Assembly: GCA_946894095.1 (NCBI GenBank)
Contig: OX335653.1
Span: 12,157,001-12,221,000, forward strand
Source of the DNA: Incurvaria masculella
Taxonomy: Eukaryota; Arthropoda; Insecta; Lepidoptera; Incurvariidae
Direction of reading: 5' to 3'
Length of the DNA: 64,000 bases
A program made the position numbers and the translations under genes. The notes under the pieces are model-generated. The model searched no databases. It saw only the letters and a program-made list of their open reading frames with translations, and was not told the origin of the DNA. Every line of letters starts with the position of its first letter. The stretch's first letter is position 1. This document shows positions 21,061 through 33,261 of this stretch, piece by piece.

Positions 21061-21219
21061 TTCACAGTCTTTCCTAGTCCTCAGTACATTAAATTTGGGA
21101 TTAACCCTACCACATAGAAACAAAACCGAGAACTACATGTTTGAGTAGAATCAGAACCACGAATAAAAATACCTAAGCCTCTTACGGCATGCACGGCAAT
21201 AAATGCAGTGGGACCACTT

Positions 21220-24200
21220 GTGGGGACGTTTGAAGAGATTGCTTTTTGAGCTCGTTAAGCGCAAATCGTGACATCAGAGCAATATGTGGCAAACTATAAA
21301 AATAACCCATCAAAAGCAAGTAGGTGCTCAAGCATAAACGTGTACTTGATATCTTACATTCTTCTCTCTAGAATACCATTGACCTACACGAGCATAAATC
21401 ACCAGTGAAGGGCTTTGACGGCCTTTGTCCTCGCCATTGTGCTGACAACTTCGCTGATCGAACTCGAGGTCCCCGGGACAAATATGTCAGCATACGTCTC
21501 AAGTGAACCTGCATACTCTGCCTTAAGTGACTTGCGATTAAATATCCCGTGCGAGGATTGAATGGGTTTAAAATAATTAATTATTTGTGTTATGCACAAA
21601 GACGGCTATGTAATTTAGCTAGATACAGGCACCGGCAAACCACTAGAACCTTGGCGGGGCTTGGCTCTTTTTTGGACAGGACAGATTCGGCGAGGAATCT
21701 CACAATGTCGGAACCCTGAAAACATAGTTCACAATGTAAATCGGTCGGTACCAAAATTTATACATATTGAGGTTTATGCGGAGGCCGCAAAGCCTTCCAA
21801 CTGGCTAACTGTGTCTGCTTGCATTTGCAAGACATATGACGCCAAGGTGGATCGGATAATTTGTATCAGCACTTGTGTCATTTGCATATTTAATTAGGAA
21901 CGTATTCCCAGGAAACAATGACTCGTAACAGTCGTGGCCCCAGGCAACCAGCTAAACAATCGGCTTTGTTCAAACAGCCAATTTGCTCGAGCGCTCTCAC
22001 AGCTGACACGATCGTAATGTTTAGTTCCGATTGCGAGGCAAGCGGTGCAAATTCAAATTTAGAACAAATTAGGAGAAAATAAAACCGATGGCTGCCCGGC
22101 TTTTGTTTCGAAATTTAAATTAAGTGTCATGGCGATCAAAAGCATTCAAATGTGCACATCGACGGTGATAGTTTTTTTTTTTTTTGTGATAGTTTCAAGA
22201 CACTGGGAAACAATCATTCTAAAATGCTATTTAGTGAATGATAGCAATTTTTAGCGTTACTTTTTTTCATTCAAGGGGAGAGAGTAAGAACGTCCGAATA
22301 GCGGTGTCGCCAGTTCCAATGACGTTCATCTATCACCCGACACATGCAACACCGCTCGAGTTAGTGTACCACACTACAAGTTCCCAAGTCTCCGACATCA
22401 ATAACGAGGTGACATACAGACGCGGCGTCTCGTCGACGTTCGGAGAATAGAAGGTGACGTGAGAGCATCGCGTGCAGACAATGGAGGCCGTGGGAGAGTC
22501 GCAGGCAGCAACGTCGGAACACCATCGCTTTGTAGCGAAGATCAACGAGTAAACAGCCCTAAAAACTTGGCCGAAAATGAGACTGAGTGACGTGAGACAG
22601 AAGGCATGCGAGCGTGCACAAAACAGCGCACGTTAAAACCTGCCCGTATGAGTGATTTACTGTGGCAGAATATTCTGTCGATGATTACAAGAACAGAGAA
22701 ATAAGAGCGGCAAGCCATGCAAATGGTTTAGTTCAGATTATACAAAAATAATAGATGCTCAGTTATGGGCACAATTTAGGTACATCAGAATAATAAGTCA
22801 TCCTTAGAGACCGCGTGCACATAGAGACCAACGCTTTTAGGACAATGCATAAAGTGTATGTATAGAAATGTAAGTACATACTTACATATCATTGTTTCAA
22901 ACTAGCCTCTGGTGCGTCTACAAAAGTCGCAGTTCAGTGTGGCGTATCGTGCCTGTCGACTAAAGCACGGAGAGGTTTGGACGGCTTATTGAAGTGCTCA
23001 ATTTCATGAGAAATCGACTGGGATTACCATGATCACAGATGGAAGGGGCGAAAGTTCGGAGACCTCGAACACTAATCGAGTTCCAGGTGGGAGCAGTGAT
23101 ATGTAAAAGGTAAGGATATGCCCTTTCATAAAATTCTGTCGCCTGTTGTGGTATTCCGATATTCCGTCTTTCTTTGCGTTTTTTATGTAATTCTTGCACG
23201 GTTTTGACATTGGTCATTTTTGGGGCGCATTATTAGCCAGAGGCGAAGCACAGGTGTATGACGACAGCAAGAGGATTTCTAGCGACCAAGTGGTGTCCCA
23301 TAGAACACCACTTTTGTTGCTCCATATTTGTTGCATGGAAGGGTCTGTCCTTAAGCAGCAATATGTCAAGCAAGAGCACAAAACAAACACGCCGCGCGCA
23401 GGCGCACTGCACGGCGAGACGAATGGGACGGATGGCTTCACAGCGCTGCAGCGCCACCGACCGCGACCGCGCCAGCACGCAGACACGCATTCCTCCGCAC
23501 AAAAAAACGCCTTCCTGCGTGCTCCCATAAAAAACGGAGGTGTACATCATAATTTTGGGTAACTTACATGGTGCACACTTGCATAAAAGCGATACGAAGA
23601 TACATGACTAAGAGGGGCTACTCGTACGTTTCTGTAAAAGGTAATATTTGTCTTGTCCTCACCCTATCACCTTGACAAAATAAATAGCTTGATTAGGAAA
23701 ATTTCATTTAGCAGTGAACCCCCGCTGGATCTTACTATTCTTCTTTTATTCCTCACACATCTCTACCGCACACCAGCGGGCCCTAGGCATATGGAAGATT
23801 TCCGCTAAATACGCTAACGATAAATAATTCCGCCCCAAAATTATTTATTGTTTATTCATCATCCATAGAGAGTACACTGCACTCGGATTTGTCATATTTT
23901 ATTAGTCATATTTAGTAGCCATATTTATTTGTCATATTTATTAGCCAGTTCGGCAATCCCGGCGAAGAAGAACTGGCAAGAAAATTCGCTGGTTTTTTTT
24001 TTCAACGTCCGCTTAGTCTTAGTTTACAAAAGTATAAAGTACAACAATTCATGTCATATGCAACAGTTCATGACAAATATCAGTTTATTTGTAAAGACTA
24101 TGCCCACCATCTAGCATGTTGCCAATTGGAGCAAGCCAGCCCCACAAACAGCATCCGTTTACGAGCATCACGCCGGGCACAGCCATGTTCCAGACTCGGT

Positions 24201-24499
24201 TGACCTGACAGCAATTCTGAGCCCTTATTCTGACTCGTCACCTAAATTGGCGTTTAACCGATCGAATAGCGTTTCCAAATGTATGGAGAATTGAAGTGCG
24301 CGCGCAGTGGGCGTTAACTGAACTAACATTTGGCGTAACAAGGCACCTGCCAATCCGGCAAGGCATTCCTTGCCCTCGCACATTTCCATAACTTATGGGC
24401 GTTATCTCTGTTCCAGGCACCGATTAAGCCATTTGTCGAGCGTTCTATAAAAAAAACTAAAATGTCGTCCAGAGAAACTGATGTACCATCGATTTGATC
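21220..24499. other. Unassigned sequence
   Basis: Several open frames of 60-122 codons, including overlapping ones on both strands at 23194-23562 in a CpG-rich patch, have no recognisable domain. No gene called. Confidence 0.45.
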
Positions 24500-24770
24500 C
24501 CCTTTCTCCCCTTTCTATCTTCGGTCAACGCGGAACAGGGAGAAAATGCACACATTCACAGTCGACATTCCAAAAATAAGAACCCACCGATCTTCTAGAT
24601 CCTTCATCTATAGGGTCGGAAAACTATGGAATGAACTTTCTTCCGATGTATTTCCCCCAAAGTACAACCTGAAAAGAACCTACAAGAAGCACCTGGCCGG
24701 CCGGCATGGTTTTCGCAGCCCCCCTGTAAATTCGAAATCCCATGGGCGTCGTCGGGCACCTTAAGATGTC
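24500..24770 (+). pseudogene. LINE ORF2 C-terminal fragment, best copy of its family
   Basis: An open frame (24546-24764) has the pattern usual at the C-terminus of several non-LTR retrotransposon polymerases: an HTFTVDIP start, a basic/serine stretch ending R-S-F, then K-L-W-N-E-L-S-S-D-V-F-P-P-K-Y-N-L, and K-K-H-L-A-G-R. The reverse transcriptase core is missing (5' truncation). Related, more decayed copies are at 9480-9760, 26130-26420 and a scrap at 44105-44165. Confidence 0.65.
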
Positions 24771-24789
24771 CTGGCCTACGCCATATGCC

Positions 24790-25284
24790 GCGCTTAACAT
24801 AAAAAAAATAAAAAAATAATCATATCATCAGTAGAAACCCTATGCAGTCGCCATATGATATCATTTTTTTATATGATATTAAAACAGTAATCTATCTATG
24901 CGGCGGCGTTCCCACGTTGAAAATTATCTCTGAGAATATTATCGTATCGTCGCTTATACCGTACCATATGAATAGTTACGTAGCCTATAATTATTAAGTT
25001 ATTAATATTTAGACACGGCAAGGGTCGGCTCGAGACTACGGAGCTATAAATCGCCAGTGGGCGTGCACACAATAGGAAGTGGCGTGAAAGTGCGTGATTT
25101 AGCCAAAATTAAGCGTTCTTCTTTCACACCACACTTTAGTCAGATATTAGAAAATTGATTATACATATTAAGTTTTATTACCGGACACGCATATCAAACT
25201 ATTGTCATAACATTACTCCATCTCACCGCATTTCTCAAGGAACCGAGTACCATGCCAGGATTTTACCACCATTTTTTTAAATTT
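24790..25284. other. Unassigned AT-rich sequence
   Basis: No feature recognised. Confidence 0.4.
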
Positions 25285-25440
25285 AAAAAAATCCACCTTC
25301 CAGCTCAATGTAGCCGTGCTAATAAAGAAAAGTAAAATTCCTGGCATGGCTCTTTGTTTCTTTGGGAATGTGGTGTGTTAAGGGAATATCATGACAGTAA
25401 GTGTTGTAGATAGGTGAAGCAATGTGTCGATTCGCAAATA
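25285..25440 (+). mobile_element. SINE 3' fragment, plus strand
   Basis: AGCTCAATGTAGCCGTGCTAATAAAG, CTGGCATGGCTC, TTTGGGAATGTGGTGTGTTAAGGGAATATCATGACAG match the SINE 3' half. Confidence 0.75.
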
Positions 25441-25472
25441 ATCCAGATATAAATTCGTTGGCTGCCATGATA

Positions 25473-25544
25473 GTCTGGATAGCTCAGCGATAAAGCAGTG
25501 GACATGTAATCCGAAGGTCGCAGGTTCGAACACTACTTCAGACG
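25473..25544 (+). ncRNA. tRNA-like sequence (SINE head or tRNA pseudogene)
   Basis: Seven-base acceptor pairing (GTCTGGA with TTCAGAC, one G-T), an A-box-like TAGCTCAGCGATAAAGC, a B-box-like GGTTCGAAC and a run of seven T about 17 bp downstream (a polymerase III terminator). The D and T stems pair poorly and the anticodon loop (CATGTAA, stem 4 bp) lacks the universal U33. A working tRNA is therefore unlikely; a tRNA pseudogene or the head of a different tRNA-derived SINE fits better. Confidence 0.5.
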
Positions 25545-25619
25545 TATGTCCAGACCAACCTTTTTTTATGATTATATTTCCAAAAACGGATATCAATGCT
25601 TTCAATGTAAATGTCTTTG

Positions 25620-26125
25620 TAAAACCATAAATTAATGCGACAACCGTCCATCCATTAAAAAATAAATAGGCAACACTACAGCCACATATGTCCAGTTACA
25701 TAAAAACATGTATAGCTGACTCTCAAAACGAATTCCATCGTTACAACCAATTTAATCTCTATGGCTTGTAAATTTAAATAATATGTTTATACAAGAGAAC
25801 GTACGATCACGAATCGAAACGGACTCGAACGGAACCTGTTCGTGCCAATTGGAGTAAAATAAAGTTATTCGATGGGCGCACGTAGTCGTGGTCACGTTTT
25901 CATTAGATGGCCTCCATTAGTGGTAATTAATCGAAATCAACCAACCAATCTTTATTAGGAGGCAGTATGAGACAACCGAACATAGAAAATGTAATAAATC
26001 AAGTGAGGCCGATGAAATTAATGTACTTACCTACCTATACCTACTAGGGCTGGGCACTTTGATACTGTGTAGTATGTAGTATCAAACATGTAATATGTAA
26101 AATCATAGTATCGGAGGTCCATAGC
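25620..26125. other. Unassigned sequence
   Basis: Nothing recognised apart from short GTAGTATCAAACATGTAATATG-type quasi-repeats near 26070. Confidence 0.4.
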
Positions 26126-26129
26126 ACGA

Positions 26130-26420
26130 TCCTTCTGTCCTCTTTCTGCCGTCGCTTCAACTCGGAACAGGCAGGTAATTGACCCATTCACTGTAGATAA
26201 TCCCATAAACGTACCAAATCGACAACCGATCCTCTAGATCATTTCATAGGGTCGGTAAACTATGCAATGCACTCCTTGCCGAGGTATTTCCCCCGAATTG
26301 CAACCCGGTGTCCTCTAAACATGGTGCAACCTGGGCTGCCGGCATGGTTTTTCGCAGCCCGCATGAAAGTTCCAGTACCCATTTTTTATGTGCACGACAT
26401 ATGGCGCTCTTTACATTAAC
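26130..26420 (+). pseudogene. LINE ORF2 C-terminal remnant
   Basis: Shares with 24500-24770 the segments GACCCATTCACTGTAGA, CTCTAGATC, TCATAGGGTCGGTAAACTATG, TATTTCCCCCGAATTG, and CCGGCATGGTTTTTCGCAGCCCGCATGAAAGTTCC. Frame is disrupted. The 163-codon frame from 26308 begins in this relic and is not a gene. Confidence 0.6.
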
Positions 26421-26429
26421 ATTTCACCA

Positions 26430-28300
26430 AACAATCAATAACTTTACCAATCTAAAATGGAAACATTTTATTTCAATGTGTTATTATGTCACCGTACGTG
26501 AATGGCCAACGCCATATACATATATTTACTCCCTACAATTTGATGATACCACTATTAATAACCTGTTATTACTTCAGTTTGTTAACAACGAACACCGAAA
26601 ATCACTAGTTTTTAACATTTCGTGCACCGCCTGTGAAAGTACTCCATGGCAAGGGCGGGAAAAATCTTTGGTCACCCCTTCCTTCAAAGGCGCGCCTATA
26701 TATAATAATAAATATATAGACTTGAGCGACGGCTTAGCGGTATACGAGGGGTGCGGACCACTTCTAAATACCAGATACGTTTTTACATCACACTTGTAAA
26801 TTCGTAATTTTCTAGTTTGTCTGTACGCCTTCTAGACTTTTCTAAAAATATACCATTATAGTACGGCGGTCGAATGTGTGTGAAATTTCGTAAGCTGGGT
26901 GTCATCGAGGTCTTGGCATACGCCAGAACTAAATATAAAAATCTCTGGCCCGGTTCTTCAGGTACCAGTTGAAATAAAAATTAGCTATGCCATACGGTTA
27001 CTCATTACAAAGAAAGACAGATAGGTTAAAGATCAGCCCTTTCACAGGAGTACCGAGCCTTTGCTTCGTTGTTTTTGTATGTTTTGTCGTATTTAACTAA
27101 CAAATAAGTCTATCGGTCACACCACCGGAACGGACGGCGGCGGCGGCGGCGTCGGTGTTCACAAAGAGCTGTCCGTCAAAGGACGCCGACAGCGACGCGA
27201 CGAAAGCACCGGGGGACAAGCGACAAGCGACCGCCACGGGGGACGCCGACAGATTAGTCCTCGGATGAAGATGCATTAGTGCACGCATAATCGACGAGAA
27301 CGATCAAACATTACGGAAAATCTATACATATAACAGAGAAGACTACTAATGCGTTTAGGTTAGAAATTTCTCTTATATCTACCGCGATGGAATTAATTAC
27401 ATTTCATATCATTTATGTCAATATTAATAAATATGTAGGTACCAACAATATCAGGAACCCCCTTAAGAATTGAAATAAAAAAAATGCCACAAATTATAGC
27501 ACCAAAGCCTGTCAACTGCCTAAAATATATGTACCTTAATGCCGTCGGAGACAGTGACATAACTAGTGTTGGGACGATATTGATTCATAATTAGTCTTCG
27601 TGAATTTGCCCATTTTAAATATTCGAGTATTATATTTCTGACCCAGCCCTTTCAATTGAAAATGTGTCCTTGACAAACTATAGATATTCTAATTTAGATA
27701 TGTTATAAACATAACATGGCAAATTTTTACAAACAATTATTATTTGTATACCGCTGAGCTTCACGTTATCAGCTTACATTAAAGTAGGATATAAGCGTAT
27801 TCTGTTGTTAGAAAGCCGGTTGATCCTGGAAGAGTATCCGACAAGGAACATAATAAAATAAAGATTTTATGATTCCGTCGGTCCCATAACTGATTAATCC
27901 ATTATAGCCGGAGCCGGAGCTACCGTGGCCGTGACGCTCCACCCCGCGCCATCACGCCCCCCCCTGCCCTCCCCCGCAGGAGGAACTCGTTTGGAGCCCA
28001 ATTTTGACCCTACTTTCGAGAACGTCCCCTGACCGACGAATGTTGAACCGTATTGAACTGACATGGCGGCGAACTCGAAGACTCCGCGAGAAAACCCAAA
28101 CGCGACCGTGCGTTGATGTCATTTTCACTGTAATGCGGTTCGGTGCCTCGATGTTTTGTTGTTGTTGAGCATTTTTTTTTTATTTAGAACTATTAAATGT
28201 CAAACGGATTCAACAATCTGAATCTTTTATTCACTTGCAGCATTAGTGATACGTGTTCGAAATGAGTTCTTGACAAAATTAAGACAAGGATAACTGAGGG
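26430..28300. other. Unassigned sequence with GC-rich patch
   Basis: A CGG-rich patch at about 27125-27250 lacks stops on the minus strand by composition. A second C/G-rich patch is at 27905-28000. No gene recognised. Confidence 0.4.
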
Positions 28301-28304
28301 GGGG

Positions 28305-28935
28305 AACGGCATAACGTATAATATGCAGATCGTATAATGTCATATTTTAACAAAATTTTAAAACCATGCACAACGTATAATCGGCAGATCGTATAATCTT
28401 ATACGTAGTGCATGAAGAAGTCCAAAAAATTAAATTACTTATTTCTCCATGCATAACGTATAATAGTCACAACGTATAATGTTATGATCTTTATTTAACA
28501 AAAAAAGAAAACCATGCATATCATATAATCGTAAAATATTTCATACGATAAGCGCCCTTATCGATATAAGTTTAAAGATTATACTCGCACGCGACTTTTC
28601 GACCGTCTCGATTAGCGTTGTAGCAAATTGTTACTCTTCAACAGATATCGATTCGTAGCAATTTCAGCCTTAAATGTATCGTTGTTAGGGCGCTTTATGC
28701 AGTGCTTCTTGGCATATTATACGTTCTGCATGGTTTTCTTTTTTTGTGAATTCATGTTAGGAATATTATACGTTGTGACTATTATACGTTCTGCATGATG
28801 CAAAGAGTTTATTTTATTTTTAAACTCATGCACAACGTATAACATTATACGTTGTGAATATTATACGATATGCATGGTTTTAATTTTTTGGAAAAAAATA
28901 CTATTTTACGTTGTGAATATTATACGTAGTGAATA
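28305..28935. mobile_element. Inverted-repeat element with iterated CGTATAAT motif
   Basis: The left third repeats CATGCA..ACGTATAAT and GATCGTATAAT in one orientation (28310-28520). The right third carries the complements ATTATACGTTCTGCATGG and ATTATACGTTGTG (28715-28935). Blocks such as ATGCATAACGTATAATAGTCACAACGTATAAT are mirrored by ATTATACGTTGTGACTATTATACGTTCTGCAT. At least a dozen copies of the core occur. No open frame. The iterated subterminal motif resembles transposase-binding arrays, but the superfamily is unknown. Confidence 0.7.
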
Positions 28936-29231
28936 CGACTCAACTGAGGCACGATCGTGTATGGAGCAATGAAGCTTTACTGTTGCAAATACCTTAATAA
29001 ATAAAGTTTTATTTGAAATGAAGGCCTGATTAATAAATGGCATGATTTTTTCCAGAAACAACACAGACTATGCATGCAGTAGAGATAGAGCAAACGATTC
29101 AACGCTGAAAGTAAAATTCCTTAAATTTTTGGGAGGGATGAATAAAAAGTTATGAATAAAAGCTTTGTTGACAAAAATCGACATATTTTGACTCCGGTCT
29201 GTCCATACTTATTTTCGTTTTCGTCTTTGCT

Positions 29232-29596
29232 TAAGGCTGTTCCGACTCATATTAAGTTGTTTGCACACATAACGCAAAAAGTATAGCACTTTAAGCCACG
29301 AATTAATAATAAAAGTTTAATATAGTCATATTACTTGCAGCGAAAACAATTTCACAATTTCAGGATTATTGGTTTTGTTACAATTTATTTAAATTGTTAT
29401 TTAACAGCGCCATCTAACGGTGTAAAACTTCTAATCGGCAATCACAACGAAACCATTAAACCTGAAATTGTGAATATGTTTTCGCTGCATAGTTTCAGTT
29501 GGCTAATTTAATATTTTTGACGAATTCGTGCCTTAAAGTGCAATACTTTTTGCGTTCTGTGTAAAAAAAAACATTGTATGGGTCGGAACATCCTTA
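29232..29596. mobile_element. 365-bp foldback element with ~145-bp arms
   Basis: Left arm 29232-29376 (TAAGGCTGTTCCGACTCAT, ACGCAAAAAGTATAGCACTTTAA, GCAGCGAAAACAATTTCACAATTTCAGG) mirrors right arm 29450-29596 ending ATGGGTCGGAACATCCTTA. A lone terminus, TAAGGATGTTCCGACCCATACAA, occurs at 31852-31874. The loop holds CAGCGCCATCTAACGGTG. Non-coding. Confidence 0.8.
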
Positions 29597-30029
29597 ACAT
29601 ATTAGCACCTAGGTTGTTATTGAGAAGTTCGAACGCCTCTAAGGCTCATGCAAATTACATGTACCCACCTACCTTCCGACACTACGAACGAACCGTAGCC
29701 AATCGGATAACATTCATGCACCGCAGCCCGTCGACCGCCAGCGTCGGCGAGCTCCACACGACACTGACTTATCGACGTCGAGTTAGGATCAAGGGCGACA
29801 CTTTTACCGCACAATGAGCCACGCTCCACTAATGACAGCTCGCATTCTGACGCGGGGGGCGTAGGATGGCTCATTTCGATGATCCGTCACTCGTTCGGAG
29901 ACTTTCGAATTCATTCCCGCGAGGTTGTTTCGTAACTGAACTGCGTCTGTGGGGTTATGATCGAAAACTTAGCGGCTCGACCCTGAACCAAGGTATAGGG
30001 TCGAAGTTTTGACGTTTCCCTACAAGATA

Positions 30030-30240
30030 GGTAACTATAGTTCTTAAAACTAAGCTTGATCGCTGTGACAGCTGTCATCGAAATTCCGCCCATTAGATTC
30101 GGTTTTTTTTAACGGTATTTATGACCTGTGGTAAAGTCGTACTTTGTGATAGCATATTTTCAACATTGTTCCAGCCCTTATCGTGTCACTTTGACAGCTG
30201 TCGCAGCGATCAAGCTAAGTTTTAAGAACCATACTATGCT
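30030..30240. mobile_element. 210-bp hairpin MITE
   Basis: Left arm TAGTTCTTAAAACTAAGCTTGATCGCTGTGACAGCTGTCA (about 30036-30078) is inverted at 30192-30236 (TGACAGCTGTCGCAGCGATCAAGCTAAGTTTTAAGAACCATACTA), with few mismatches. Loop about 115 bp. No coding potential. Confidence 0.75.
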
Positions 30241-30310
30241 TGGTATTTGTCGCACAAATGAAGGGCATTAGAATTGATTAGTGAAGATATTTTGCCCTGC
30301 CAAGACTGAG

Positions 30311-30440
30311 GCCCGATTGCAGGAAGTTTTCTAACTTAATCAAAGTTTAAACACGTCTCTTTTAATGAAATGCATGTAGTTAACACAGCTATCCTCCATA
30401 CTATCCATTTGAGTGACGTTTTTAATCATTAGTTAATTAT
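30311..30440 (+). mobile_element. Short palindromic repeat, second copy
   Basis: GCCCGATTGCAGGAAG, AATCAAAGTTTAAACACGTC and GAGTGACGTTTTTAATCATTAG correspond to the copy at 18577-18705. Confidence 0.6.
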
Positions 30441-30449
30441 AATATCATA

Positions 30450-32640
30450 AATAAATAATTAATCTTCAAAATTATTTTAATTTAATAAGGAAAAATATAA
30501 AGCGAGCGATAGAGCGAGGTCCTTACGACAATGCCTTATCGACTGCATTTAATGTTTGTAAATATTTAATAAAAATTGTAATGAATCTCCGTTCCTTTAC
30601 ATTGTCCTTCGATTCATCCAAGAGGAACAGCGACGGAATCATCTATTTCCACGGCTTATATCATTTGATTTAGGCCTGGTGGCAGAAAGATGACAGGTAC
30701 ATCACGTATGTTAAAAAAGGTAACTTTTTGTGAACTGAGTTGAGTTTAATCCATGTATTTTACAAAAACTGATATTAACATAATTTTAACCTTGCCGTCT
30801 TCTTCTTTTGGAGATTTTGTTCAAGTTTGTCGTGCCAAGCTATGGCAAGTAATCAGGGAATCAGGAGAATTTGGCACTATATTAAAAATCAAGAAAGAAG
30901 CGACATTTAAATTAGTATATTCCACATTGTTTTCGACTCTACGCTGTGATAAAGGCGCCAACGGTTGCCGTTCCCAAACTTAAACGTAGGTATTGGCATT
31001 TAGAACGCGGATCGCGAACAGTTCTAACGGTGCCCGTAACCTGCTGTGTCTAGGAACCTACGGCGCGGCACGACACGACTTCGCACAACTGAGGCGTTAA
31101 AACACACACTTCACGTCGAATCACATCTCAAGTCGCGCCACACCGGCGCGCCCAACCGAAGAGAAAAAAAACGCAACAAAAAACAATGACTGATACATGC
31201 AGATATGTATATTCATACATTGAGGCGTCAAAGACTCAATTAATCTTTTATACGTGCACACAATATGTTTGATTTTGATGGTTCGTTTTTTGTACGGTTA
31301 GGTGATCGAACATTTTATCTGAAGGTCGCTGGTCGAGTCGAAGTTTAGTAATATACCTATTGTACATATTTTAAACATTAGATTGTACCTACTTTAGTGG
31401 AAATATGAAAAGGCAAGCAGCATACTCCACAATTTGGCAGCACGAATGTTTGGGCCACTAATTCTAATTTGGAATCTAATTCTTGATCGGAAAAAATATT
31501 ACGGAATAGAAACTTTCATAATAGGTACTAAAATTATTTCTTCTTTTAATGTAAAATCTTTTAATAATGTTAACCTATGAATATAGTTGTAGAAGTCGCA
31601 AAGAGAAATAATATAATTAGGTTTGTATTTTATTACCAAAATTAGATAATCATATCGACTTTTCAGTTTTGCAGACATAATGCACACCTACTTACATATT
31701 TATTTGCAAAACTAAAAGTGCAATTGTTAACTCGCAGGATGCACGAATCATCTCAGTAATTTAGTAAAACGTACATATGTATGTGATAGTGGGTAGGTAG
31801 GTATGCAACGTAATTTATATTTTATGTATACAATAATTGCACAATTTCCATTAAGGATGTTCCGACCCATACAAATTACTTGAGGTCAGAGCTCCTTATT
31901 TTTTTGTATTAGTGTGTTGCTTTAAGCGGATATCATATTATCATAACCTCAAGTAGTCGCAAAATTAATGAGGACCCTGTATTATCACGCAAAGTCTGGG
32001 AAAAAAACCCATCAAATCTCTCTATTGACACGCACACACTCACAGAAACAGACGCGCACTCTCTTAGTAGCGCACCTGGTGTCGGCGGGCGGCGGAGGCG
32101 GAGAATGCGATTCGGGGCGGTGCGGAGCGCTCGTACCTACCGAAATTGACTTCCGAATTATTGGTATTATCTAGGGTAGCGCATTTGAGTCATATTGTTC
32201 GATATACATATTTACAAAGCTAGAGTTCACATCAATTGTCTTTGCTAAAACTAGCAAAACGGGTCACTGAATACCTTGGCACATTTTTGTAAGAAAGTAA
32301 TAAGTTATTGTTACGGATACATTTCATTTTCCTTGGAATGGACTGTATTATAATATAATATAATATGAATAAAATTCATTGATGTACCTACCTAAATACA
32401 ATTTAGCTATCCATATATCGATGCAAATACTTAGGTATAGAACTCTAAAAATTTGACGAATTGCGGTCTGTATGGTAAGTATGTCACCTGCTGACGAAAA
32501 ATTTAATTACTGCAGATAAGACATAACAACAAGATTACATCATACATTTGTTATATAATTGCATATAATCAAGCCGTTTCTGATTATCTTTAGGCAGATT
32601 GGTGTAGGTAACGTATTCGCAGCCATGATCTCTACCTTTA
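30450..32640. other. Unassigned sequence
   Basis: No gene recognised. Contains the stray foldback terminus at 31852 and a CpG-rich patch at about 32080-32140. Confidence 0.4.
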
Positions 32641-32649
32641 TGCAAAGAT

Positions 32650-33261
32650 AAGCCAATTGCTCGAAGGAGTCGTAGGATTCGAGCGTAAACGACCCGCGGC
32701 CTCGCCCGCGAGAGGCGGAGGGCCGCCGCCGCCGCGGTGCCGCTCGCCGCCATCTCGTTGTCTTCTTCCGCCCGCGTAAGCGGACGGGAGAAACGGCTTT
32801 TGGCGGTTTGCCTCTTGGCCGTGGTGTCATACGCTGCCTGCTACTGCAGGCAGGTCTCTGGGGGGCCAGTGAAGCGTCGACACGCATGAACATCGACGTC
32901 GCCAGTCGTCAGAAGTCGTCTAGAAGCTCTATCTTCGCCTTGAGGTACCTCGCGATCGTTGCGATCCTCACGTAGCGGGGAGCGCCCGTGATGGTCCGGA
33001 GCGCTAGAGTTGGCGGCGGCGCGAGGGGCGGCGGCGGGGGAGGAGGCACAACGGCCGCCCCCCGCCCGCCGCCACGTTTCAGTCGTTTCGCTGCGCTTGA
33101 TGTGATTTACACGAAAGTTGGGAAGAGCGGACGACTGACTTTATCGTAATTACGTATTATTTATTAGCGTGAAGTGATTTTTTTCAAAAAAATGAAGAGA
33201 CTGCACGCTAAACACCAATCAATATTCTGGATCCAGGAATATCAAACGTTCTCGCACGGCA
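32650..33261 (+). promoter_or_regulatory. CpG-rich promoter and 5' UTR of the MULE-like gene
   Basis: A markedly CpG-rich block (about 32690-33080) ends in TTTCAGTCGTTTCG, whose TCAGTC (about 33079) matches the insect initiator. A short upstream ORF (ATG 33192, stop 33282-33284, 30 codons) overlaps the main start in another frame and could dampen translation. On the minus strand a frame starting at 32753 (MAASGTAAAAALRL) is probably composition-driven, though a divergent promoter cannot be excluded. Confidence 0.4.

Noticed and set aside
23194..23562. 122-codon plus frame overlapped by 104- and 105-codon minus frames
   Set aside because: Four overlapping open frames in a CpG-rich patch indicate low stop-codon density, not a gene; nothing recognisable.
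25473..25544. Functional tRNA gene
   Set aside because: Acceptor stem and polymerase III boxes are present, but the T and D stems pair badly and the anticodon loop lacks U33. Kept only as a tRNA-like feature.
26308..26799. 163-codon plus-strand frame, one of the longest in the window
   Set aside because: It begins inside a decayed LINE tail shared with 9480 and 24500; the rest has no recognisable domain or splice context. Best read as chance continuation.
32535..32893. Minus-strand 72- and 117-codon frames in the CpG block
   Set aside because: Arg/Ala-rich low-complexity translations expected from CpG-rich promoter sequence. A divergent gene cannot be excluded but is not supported.
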